Shown: piece after piece, positions 38,413-49,500 of the stretch
Numbering within the stretch: position 1 is the stretch's first letter
How the letters are laid out: the number at the start of each line of letters is the position of its first letter
DNA from: Ephydatia muelleri
Lineage: Eukaryota; Porifera; Demospongiae; Spongillida; Spongillidae
Direction: 5' to 3'
DNA length: 64,000 nt
Assembly (NCBI GenBank): GCA_013339895.1
Contig: JABACO010000016.1
Span: forward strand, 1,684,608 to 1,748,607
Translations under genes and position numbers: made by a program
The notes under the pieces: generated by a model
Seen by the model: only the letters and a program-made list of their open reading frames with translations
Databases searched by the model: none
What the model was told of the DNA's origin: nothing

Positions 38413-39022
38413 TATACCCATTGCTCTGCATTCCGGCAGAGATAATAAGTGAATACAATGTGGCTAGTACATGTATAATTATTATTTCTGCATTATCCGC
38501 GCCTGGGTTTGCAGAGTGTATAGTTTCTGTGTTGAGGCATTCTGCCAACCAGATATCGTACAAGTGATACAAATTCACTCACTTATTTGTTTAGATTACA
38601 TTATTAAATTTTTCTTAGCTATATGGAAGCAATAACCAGTGACATTTTTTGTTGTGTGTCATTCTAATGCTGACCTCGTTACGTTATTTGAGTGTCCAGC
38701 TCAAAACGTGTGCAATCTAACTAGCGCTGTGTATGTCACCTCTTTGCAGCTACGTACGCGTGGTTTGTTTTGTTACCGGTCACATTATGGAATCGACTAT
38801 GGTGATCTCTGCCAGAAGAGGAGGATTGATAAGAAACTGCTATTACCCTCTTATTTTATTCCTATTGTACTTAGAAAAAGTGAATTATGCTTGACAGTGG
38901 ATCCATTGGAGCAATGTGTCAATTTATGAAAATCGGCATTTATTTACGTGTTCTAATGGATACTACGGGATCTCAAATGACAAGGAGGGTTGTCCTCTTC
39001 ACATTGTGCATATTTCTTTCAG

Positions 39023-40690
39023 CTTGGTGTTTGTGTTCCTTGCAATTGTAATTCCAATGTGGACCCATCCCTTGGACTGACCTGTAATCCTGTCACTGGA
39101 GAGTGCACAAACCACACAACTGGTTCTCACTGTGAGCTTTGCCTGCCGGGTTTCTATGGAAACATTTCAGCTGGAGTACCATGTAAAGGTCAATGACTTT
39201 ACACACATTTCATGTTCCATACCTTCATCTTTGTACTACCCACCCAGCTTGTCCATGCAATGCTAATGGAACAGCGGAAGTGTGCAATGGTTTCAATAGA
39301 AGTTGCACATGTAAACAGAATGTGATTGGAGCAAATTGTGACCAAAGCTTTCAATGTGCTGATGAGCAGCATTTGGATGTGTAATTGATTATCATCACTG
39401 CCTACATATATGTGTATCATGATATCCACCCAATACTATTGTTGCAATTCTAAAGGTGATGCAATAAGTTGATCAATGAACATACCATGACTATGGCGCG
39501 TCAAACTTATGTAGTATCGGTACACATAGATATGAGAAAAGCAGTAGATGTCACATATGTCCTGGCACTGATAAGAGAGAGCATTTAGGTATTAGAGCTA
39601 GTGTTTTTGGAATAGCACGGGAAACTATTATTAAATGCACAGAGAATAAGATCCAGGTATGTGAGCAATTTTGTGTTCACAACGAGTGAATGCATAGTGA
39701 AGGGAAAGGGTTAAATGGAATGAAGAGCAAAATTTTAATCCTCACATGTTATCCTCCATACTGTACATGAAGGCACAACATTATTATCCAGTCAAGTAAT
39801 GTGTTAATTTAATTAACTAAAATTAATATTGCATAAATTATTTTATACCAGATGTTTATAAAATTCATTTAGGAAGGACTTAATTTCCTTTACATGTATT
39901 ACAGTAGTTATGCAAATACTATGAATTCAATTAGATTTAGATTGTTGTAAAGGTTACGTAATTATATTAAACATTCATAATTTCAAGCCCACTATTATAC
40001 AAAATATTCAAAATTAGCACTAATTAATTTCTTAAGTAGCACAAAATATGAGCGTGTAGTGGAGCAGGATTAATTTCAAGTTACCTACTGGGCTCAAAAA
40101 TATGTTATTGAAGTTATTAATGTCATGGTTTGTTTATAAGTTATTCAAGTTGAATATTTTATTTTGGTAACTAATGTTAATAAACACTTCCAATAAGTCC
40201 ACTATGAAATAAAGTGAAAACCACCTTTTGATTTGGTATTCAAAATGACGTAATAAGTCAAAATCCATTTAAAAGGGTAGTTTATTTTAGTGTTTTCAAA
40301 TTCAAATCAGTTTCATTCAGATTAATACATAGTTCATAAATCCTCCAGTTGTCCTACATTATTATATCACATTAATTAATTAATTTTATCTTTACACCAA
40401 TTTGTGACCAAACCAGTGCCCCTGCATACATAGAGCCTCTTGACAGTTCTGCGAGCTGTGCTCAAGAGGATATGCAAGAGCCTCCATGAATCCAGCAGAC
40501 CCACGTCAGAAGTGCAACTGCAACAACCTGACCAAGGACTGCAATGCTAACACGGGTGTGTGCATTGGTTGCACTGGAAATTCCACTGGAGACCACTGTG
40601 AAACATGCCAGCCTGGTTACTATGGCGATCCTACGCAAGGGATCCCTTGTCTTGCATGTGGATGCTTACCTCTGAATCCAAATGTGGTCC
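39023..40690 (+). pseudogene. Laminin-type EGF repeat exons, incomplete or decayed
   Basis: Three cysteine-rich pieces: exon 39023-39188 (VCVPCNCNSNVDPS through CELCLPGFYG), exon from 39248 (ACPCNANGTAEVCNG, CTCKQNVIGANCDQ) with a stop at 39382, and exon from 40417 or 40451 to about 40690 (FCELCSRGYA, CNCNNLTKDCNAN, CETCQPGYYGDP). Cysteine spacing is that of laminin-type EGF modules, as in laminins, MEGF8 and usherin-like proteins. The first two join in phase 1 with good splice sites. The third has an in-frame TGA at 40441-40443 just before QFCELC, unless the exon really begins at 40451 after TTGACAG. No signal peptide, transmembrane segment or start exon is visible, and the intron between the second and third pieces is filled with dispersed repeat sequence. 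It could be an internal fragment of a large extracellular gene or a pseudogene; I favour the latter. Confidence 0.6.
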
Positions 40691-41126
40691 ATACTTGTAT
40701 CCTGGATAGTTATGACTTGCCACAGATGTGGATGCTCTGTGGAATGCCTCAGAAGTATTTAACTACCCTTTCATTCTGTCCGCTGAGCATACAATTAGAT
40801 TGACATCTAACTATTGGGGATTTCTTATGTATTATTAGGTGGTTTGGGTTTTGATGATGGCCAGTGTTCCTGGAGTGAAGTGGTTTATTTATTTATTTAT
40901 TCTTTTACAGCCATATTACAAACTTTGATATACATATTTTATCACATATGATAAAAATTACAATGCATTTCAGTCATAAAGAAATGAGGGTCTAATTTGC
41001 CAGCCCTCTGGTTTTGGTTTGATTGCAAACCTGGTTTTGCTGAGTGGGTAAGTATAGATTAATGCAATCAACATCAAGTAGGATGTTTAACTCCCCCCCC
41101 CCCCCCACCCTCCGGTAGCCGGAAGT

Positions 41127-41250
41127 TGTGATCGCCCACTCAGCTACGATTGCAATGATTTTGGTCTGTTATTTCTCGCATAACTTTCAGGTCGCACAGA
41201 GTACATGAACTCATGCTGGCTCACACTTGTGCACACACTTGCATTGTTGC
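41127..41250 (-). repeat. Dispersed repeat, inverted copy of 59308-59425
   Basis: The reverse complement of this stretch shares long blocks with 59308-59425, for example GTGCACAAGTGTGAGCCAGC, AGAAATAACAGACC and CGTAGCTGAGTGGGCG. Two diverged copies of one element lie 18 kb apart in opposite orientation. Confidence 0.85.
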
Positions 41251-41289
41251 GCATGTGGCCCAGTACACTATCGTATGGTGTATTTTCTT

Positions 41290-41890
41290 ATGAATACACC
41301 CACAGAACACAGAACACACAGACACAACACATGAAATACACACAAGCACACACAGAACACAGAACACACAGACACAACACATGAAATACACACAAGCACA
41401 CACAGTCACACAAAATTCGCAGACATGCACACGACATACACACACAGACACACACATGGACACGGACACACATGCACACACAGGCACACATACACAGGCA
41501 TACACAACAGACGCACAAACACGTACACACAAGCACACAGATACAAAATACACAAATACATATAGACATCTACACACATGCTCAGCACACAGACACACAC
41601 GACATACACTAAGACACAGAGACACACATGCACACACACATACATAAACATACACACTGACTCGCACATGTGCACTCACAGACAATGTACATACACACAT
41701 GCACACAAAACCACACAGACACACACATACACACACATGCAGACACACACACAGACACACACACATACACACACACGCAGACACACACACAGACACACAC
41801 ACAAACACACACAGACACACACACACAGACAGACATGCACACAGACAGACAGACACACAGACACACACACGCACACACAAGACACACACA
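41290..41890 (+). repeat. CA-rich compound microsatellite
   Basis: CACAGA/CACATG-type units. A 58-bp block (CACAGAACACAGAACACACA and following) is directly repeated at about 41303 and 41350. Confidence 0.9.
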
Positions 41891-42799
41891 CATCACACCG
41901 TGCCCCATAGGATTGCACATATCAATTATACAAACCAACTCACTAGCACACATATTGTCATATGCACATGCATTCTATTCAATTTAGCTGTTTTTTGTCC
42001 ACATTTGTGCTGGTCAATTTATATACCAAGCTTTCTTTTTCCTCTGTATTATTGCATGTATCCTCTATATAAAAGTATTATTATTTCTTTGACAACTACT
42101 TGCTTTCTGTAGGTAGTACAATTGTGAAAGATCCTTGATCAACTTCTCGTCATTCTCTATGCCTCTACTACTCTGTTATGTGGCTTGTGGTATCACTTGC
42201 AGGGACTTTAGTATGTCTTTGCTCACACAATATTTAGCTCACACGCAGTACATGAACATGCCCTCATGTTGCCTTTATGCATGTGTATACGATAGGGAGG
42301 TACATTGCAGGTCTCACAGGCCTACTTTTTCCATCAGCACAATGTTGTATGTCCCATGTCGCACTAGTTGAATGCAGGGAATTAAAGAAGTGTACATTCA
42401 AATGAACTCAGATTACTGTTCCCCTCCATAAGTACAAAATACGTACACATCCCTTGCTATAACCTTCTAGAAGTAGTCATTTAATTTACTGCATAAAAAT
42501 TAGTACAATGCGAAACGCAACACTGTGCTGCCTCTTCTTGATGAAAAAGGATCTACCACGGAGGTAAGTTTTTGTTTTTCTTTGAAGGGCGATAATTGTA
42601 CAAGGAGATGTTTGTGCCTGGCGATGAATTACCTTATCATTGTTGAAGCAATATTCATCATTCTATGGAGCACAACAGAAGCCTCTTAATTGCAAACCAT
42701 GACTTGTCTCAGAAGACAGTCCTCATTCAGTGAGAGAAAATATGTATATACCATCATTATTAGAGAGCACTACTGTTTTTTTCCCCCACAAGAATAACA

Positions 42800-43200
42800 G
42801 TGTGTGTGTCATTGTGTGTCTGTGTGTACGCATGTCTGTGCACATGTGTGAGTCTGTGTGTGTGTTTATGTATCTGTGTGTGTCTGTGCATGCATGTGTG
42901 TGTCTGTGCATGTCGTGTGTGTGTCTGTGTGCATGTGTGTGTCAGTGTGTACATCACGCATGTGTCTGTGTACGCATGTGTGTCTGTACATGTGTGTGTA
43001 TGTCATGTGTATCTGTGTGTCTATATGTAATTTTGTGTGTGAGTCTGTGCATGTATTTGTGTGCGTGTCTGTGAGTCCGTGTGTGTGTATTTCGGTCGTG
43101 TGTGTGTCTGTGTCGTGTGTGGGTGTGCATGTGTGTGTGTGCATGTGTCTGTGTGTGTGCATGTGTGTGTGCATGTGTGTTGCCACATGTGTGTGTGTTA
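42800..43200 (+). repeat. TG-rich compound microsatellite
   Basis: TGTGTGTCTGTGCATG-type units, essentially the opposite strand of the type at 41290-41890. Confidence 0.9.
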
Positions 43201-43548
43201 TGCAATGCAAGTGTGCAATGTATGTGTACATTTAGAGGACCAGATGGGGACACAATGTATGTACAACGATTCTATCCTTGGACAATAAATGTACAGAAAG
43301 CTTGGTACACAAATTGTAATAGAATCAGTTAATTTTGACAACGTATAGCATCAATGATGTGTTTGAAAAAAAACTATATTTGTTGTAGAAAATGGTAGTA
43401 TTTCAATTTTTTCCCTGTGAATTTCACCATATATTGTCTGAGTAAGAGCATATATGGTGAAAATTGATAGTGAATATTATCTCGTCCCGCCCCTTTGTAT
43501 CTATACCTGGATTCAGTTCATTCAGTCCCGCTCTCTCAGGTGCTAGAC

Positions 43549-46500
43549 ATGGATGCCAAGGTGAGCTACAGTGTCTATACACTTTTGACATGGCTTACTG
43601 GAGTGGAAGCGGATCATGTGAGCCATTGAGCTCTGTAATAGGCTTTCGTACCTCGCCCCCAAAGTTGCAAACAGCGACTGACAGGGTTTTCTTTCGATCA
43701 CGTTCATATCCTGTCAGCTCCCTGAAGAACCCTAAACTACATAGATAGTAATAAGTGTGCAATCATTTTTGCGGTATAATTTTTTTTTTCCAGACACGTT
43801 GGAAGTTCTCTCCGTTTAGTGTTTCATAGCGCTCTTGAGCAATGTTATAAGTCTCCTTGATGAGTTAGTGCAGTCGTTATTAGAATGTGCTTGGGGTTGC
43901 TTGATGTAATTATTATGTCCAAGGAGCTTTTTTGTGTGACTGATTCGAAATCAGACGCGCTATCGTAGGCGTGCTATTTTTATTAACCTGAAGGTTGTAC
44001 TTTTATTGATAGAAGGATCGTTAAACCGTTGCTTGATGCTTAAGCTTGCTATGTGGCAAGATACAAATTTTTGGAGCTTTATGCCACGGAATCAAGTGCG
44101 TTAATTATTTTATTATTCGTGTTAACGAAGCTCGTTTCCATGATCCAATCCAGGAAGGATATACTGATTATTCGTGGTTTTGAAACGCAAAACGGCGGAC
44201 TTGAAACATATACCGGTATGGGACTCGTGTGATGGCTGTGCCTGTCATAAGTAGGCCTGCCTACTGGCCAGCATGATACATGCACATTACTGCAAGCCTC
44301 GAACTGAATGTCACTACATATGCCATCAAATTAAAACGCGAGGCCAAATCCGAGTCTGCCTAGGGGGAAAAAAAAGTGGAATGGTAACAGGCAGCTGTTA
44401 TAAGGCGTCCAATCTTATCAGAGATAATATCTTAGTCTCGTACCTACCCCGATTCCCACAGCTGCGGATGGATTACATCACGTAGCGGTGATGTAATCCA
44501 TTCGCAGCTGTGGGAATCAGGGTCTGGGTACGGGACTAATATTATCTCTGGTCCAATTAGGGAGCGCCTCCGCTCCAGACCCCTTTTAAGTGGCTTAAAA
44601 TCGCTAAAAATCATGATGGGGTCTTGTAAGACTGTAACAGAGCTGTGCGGTAGCAACCCAACTCTGCACCATAGATTATAGAATACAGGGATTGGAAACG
44701 GTATATACATTTACGTGACGTGACGTCACGTTCCGTTACATGACCGTGCTTCGCATCGAATCCTTTGGTGGGCGTGTGAGCTGTTAAACATCCTTCTGTA
44801 GAGAGCTTCTTTCGGCATTGCTTAGCGAATAACTGTGTGAGGACAGCCTCTTTGACATCAAAGAATCTTTTAACTATTCTTTTTACAGAGTTTCAGTTGA
44901 GCCAGTGAGCGATCGTAGCTACCACGTGATCGGGTAGTGGTTGTGGGATTTTCCTGGACACAGGAAAGATTATAAATCCATTTTAGGAGTTCTCATATAG
45001 ATTACGTAGTTGATAGTGTGGCGCAGTAACGTTCTGGAGTCCCTTCAAAGGGTTCTGGCATTGTAAATCGTCAATATGTCATATAATGATATCCCAAAAA
45101 TGTATTTTTTGTGTACTTTTCCCTGAAAAGTGATCAGGGTTCTAAAATATTTGAGGACATATATTGAATCAGAGATGCATATTGAGTGGCGTGATCAAAA
45201 ATTCTTATGTGTTGTGCATGTGTTGTAGGAGCAAATGGCTCGCAAGTTTGTTTGGGTCGAAGCTCAGATATATCCGTGTTGAATGGAATTGCTCCACAAA
45301 TGCCTCTTAAACGTATTTTTACCTTTTGGATAGCCGGATCGGGCACAAGTTTCTCAAATGTACCGACTATTTTCTCGGCAAAGCTCACAAAAGTGCCCTG
45401 GCCAGGGTACATAATCGTGAAATGCGGATCAATTCCGTAATCTTTACCGTTTCCAATCCCTGTATTCTATAATCTATGTCTGCACGCAGCGTATACTGAA
45501 TTATTACAACTGCAGGCAAAGTGTATATACACACACATTACGTCACTTCCAATTCTACGCATGCTCATCGAACTAGGCACCTTGCATACAAATTTCTATA
45601 CTGAACTCTGTGGGCCTGGGTACCAGGTCACATATTTATCAACTTCTAACTGTTAGCACATATCAAAGATTAAATCAGTTGGATCAATTGGTGGGGTTGA
45701 ATAAACCTACTTCCTGGTCTAGTAGATTTCCAAGTGCTGATATCACTGAGCACATCCTTATGATATAACCTGACCATCCCCATGGAACTTTAATTGTTAT
45801 TCTATAAGCATGCAGAGTAGCTAGATGACCGACCACTTTCCTTTTCCCAGTACAATACTCCTGCATCTCAGAGTGAGGAGACACTGTGGACAGCTGCTGT
45901 TAATGGAAACCTTCCTGCACTGAGATATCTGGTGGAACAGATAGGGCTGGATGTAAATCAGAAGAATAATGATGGCAATGCACCTCTGAACATTGCTGCA
46001 ACATATGGGAAGATAGACATTGTGAAGTATTTGATAGAAGAGCTGAAGTGCAGTCCAAGATGTCCAGGTCAGCTGGGTAGATCACCATTGCATAATGATT
46101 GTGAAAAAAATGGGAATATAGAGATGGTAAAGTACCTGGTGGAGAAGCATAGGTGTGATCTCTCAGGAAGGGATGAACAAGGAAACACTCCACTCAACGT
46201 GGCTGCATCCAGTGGTAGCCTAGGCATCCTGATATACCTCATTGAAGAAAAAGAGTGCGATCCAAGATGCCTAGGTCATTGGGGTAGATCACTATTGCAT
46301 AATGCTTGTGGAAAAAATGGGAATCTAGAGATGGTGAAGTACCTCGTGGAGAAGCATAGGTGTGATCTCTCAGGATGGGATGAACAAGGAAACACTCCAC
46401 TCAACGTGGCTGCATCCAGTGGTAGCCTAGGCATCTTAAAATACCTCATTGAAGAAAAGAATTGGAATCTAAGATCTCCAGGTCAACTGGGTAGATCACC

Positions 46501-49500
46501 ATTACATAATGCTTGTCGAAAAAAGGGCAATCTAGAGATGGTGAAGTACCTCGTGGAGAAACACGGATGTGATCCTAACACAAAAGATGAGAATGGAAGC
46601 AATTCAGTGCACATGGCTGCTTTATCAGGCAGCATAGACATCCTGATATACCTCATTGAAGAAAAAGAGTGCGATCCAAGATGCCTAGGTCAACTGGGTA
46701 GATCACCATTACATAATGCTTGTCGAAAAAAGGGCAATCTAGAGATGGTGAAGTACCTCGTGGAGAAACACGGATGTGATCCTAACACAAAAGATGAGAA
46801 TGGAAGCAACTCAGTGCACATGGCTGCTTTATCAGGCAGCATAGACATCCTGATATACCTCATTGAAGAAATAGAGTGTGATCCAAGATGCCTAGGTCTT
46901 TGGGGTAGATCACTATTGCACTCTGCATGTCAAAACAATCTAGAAATGGTGAAGTACCTGATGGAGAAAACTGGATGTAACCTCTTTATAAAGGATGAAC
47001 ATGGAAGCACTCCACTAGATCTGGTTATTACCTGGAATAAAGAACCAATGATAAAGTACTTCAGGGATAAATTGGGTATTCCATATCAACATATTCACTA
47101 TGTAAGAACTGATAACCATTTTTTTCGGGTGTTTCAGTATAATTGTACCACTTTATTTTATGTTTAGATGCTCCCTCCTGGATCTCATATAGTCAAAGAT
47201 GAGGCTACTGGAAGATGGGTCCCTAAAAATGAATCTGTGGCATCTGTGCAATGGGTATGTATCTTAACGTATTTGTATAAATATCTTGTCTTATGTGCTA
47301 CAAGTAGTTAAAACATTCTCTGTGAGAAAATGAGTTGGATTTAATTAAGGTGTGAAATGTACAAAGCTATGATGGATTTTCATTGGCCATACCCATGTCC
47401 TCAATATGAGCTGCTACTGCAGTGTTCCTGATAAGTAAATAAACATAGTTGCCATTTCAATTGCTAAGTGCTGCTGTGCATCTTTTGTTTTTTGTATTGG
47501 ACTTTGTTCTAATTTTCACTTCAATTTGGTAGGGATTGCACCACCATTTATATATGTGTTAGATCCCTTTTCGCAGAAAACGATCCCATATGTTGTTTAC
47601 AAGTGTGATGGCATTATATTGCACAGTAGCTTTTTCAGCCCTTCTCAAAACTCCAATTTGTAACATGCCATTACATGGTAACTGTTTCTAGGTTTGTAAT
47701 GCTGTGTTGCGTTAAATGACAGGTGATTTCAAAAGTCATTTTTATTCTCCTGATTATACAAAACACTCTTTCTTTTCAGCATTTGAATGTGGTAAGACTG
47801 ATATCACTAATACCAAGCTGGCAACATGGATAAATGTGCAATGCTTGGTCTTCCACAATGTGATTACCCCATATAAACATCCATTTTGTGACTGAATAGT
47901 TTAATTTTCTTCTTCATTGTCATTTACAGGCATCAGATATGTCCTTTACTTGTACTAACAGATATATAATAAATTCATCATGTTGTTTACCAAGCATTCT
48001 ATAACTACAGAGTCCTGAGACCTTGGTTAACAACATGATGAATTTATTGTATATCTGTTAGTACAAGTAAAGGACATAGATATAATGGGATTTTCAAATG
48101 CTGCTTTAATTTGATCTTTGAAGTTTTGCTTCATTCTATTATTGTAATGCCATGAAATGTGGTATTTTAACTTCTGCTAGTAGTATCCAATTGTATATAA
48201 AGAAACCAGAACAAACAGTAAACTGCAATAAGAAGTTAAAAGCATTTATTTATTGAGGATGTTAGCTGTTGAAATCCAGGAGAAATTAGGATATAGATGG
48301 CTCTGATGATTTGATAGTGTGAGATCTTTCATAGTTGTGTGTGTTTTCAGTCCTTGATGGACTCGATGTATCAAGAGTGCATCGAAAATGATGTTGAGAA
48401 GCATAGAAAGCTATGATGCATGGAAATTCTGTAGTCCGGAATCTGTTAAACTTTGTGTACACATCGCTTAGTTTTAAAGTACAGTCTCTAAACTAAGTAA
48501 CAAGTTCGCCTTGTGTGTGCATGTGTGTGTGTGTGTGTGTGTGTGTGTTGTGTTTGTGTGTGTGTTTGTACATGTTTATTGTATGAGGTTTATAAACATC
48601 AAGCATGAGAGCGTAATATGGACCTCAAATGCATGAGGCTTGTGAGCGGTGGCACGTCGATCTGCAGTTGTCGCACAGTCGACAGGCGATTATTGTGCTT
48701 ACTGGCACAAGCGAAAGACATGTACAGATCGAATGCAGGTTATTGCCTGCAACTGACACACGAATTCAAACACTACCATAGATCAATATGAGAGTTGGGT
48801 TATTCAAATTGTGCTTTTTACCTTAAAAGGCATATTTCTGGCTAATGTTCTGCACTGTGAGTAGTGTGTTCGACTGGAAACATATTCATTCCCATGGATA
48901 TGGTGATAAAGATATACACATCCCTAGTTTCCAGTTAACCATTCTTTCTACACTTGTATAGTCTAGTTTGTGCTAAGAGAGTTGCATATTTGTAGATGGC
49001 TCTTCTTTAAAAGTGCAAGCGCAGTTAACAGCAAAGTCATTATACTGCATGAGTTAGCATTTGCAGATCTAAATGCTGCAAAATTTAATTTGATATTACA
49101 TCTATAGGACCATCCAGTGATTCAGAACGAGCTTGGTGAAATGATAGTAAGCAAAACAGAAGTATGTGTGCTTGTGGATATCATATTTTGGCACTCATTA
49201 TTCAGCCAGATTGGTGTCCAATTCAGAAACATACTGGAGATGTTATTTTTGTTAAAATAGGTAAGTTGACATGTGATAACTGCATAGAATAGTAATGATG
49301 GAGTGATTGGCCATTGTCATATAGAAACTGGTGTGGCTGTTGATGAAGATCCTAGAGCAGCTGTAGCAAGGTACCAAGATGCCCTCAAAGATGGCTATGT
49401 TTTAGCTTCTTTTGTGAAGATCTTAATCATTGGGGCAGCTGGTGTTGGGAAAACACATCTCTTGCGTTTGTTATTTGGTGAATCACCACCTGCTGTTAGG

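Larger units (their letters stand above)
37522..39022. other. Intergenic region upstream of the hnRNP H-like gene
   Basis: About 1.5 kb. It holds the likely hnRNP H promoter, a 35-base poly-G run (37681-37715), a C-rich/CA patch (37919-38050) and the CAGAGATAAT element cluster at 38380-38450. No coding sequence is recognised. Confidence 0.6.
40804..43548. other. Repeat-rich intergenic region
   Basis: No coding exon supported. Contents: a dispersed repeat (41127-41250), a poly-C run (41094-41106), CA-rich minisatellites (about 41290-41890) and TG-rich minisatellites (about 42800-43200). The long frames here are only CA/TG repeat translations. Confidence 0.7.

Noticed and set aside
49175..49260. 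Small exon candidate in the ankyrin-ROC-COR-Death gene (PDWCPIQKHTGDVIFVKI)
   Set aside because: It has an acceptor-like AG and a GTAAG donor and looks protein-like, but its phase does not join the following exon at 49288 without a stop. Left out pending transcripts.
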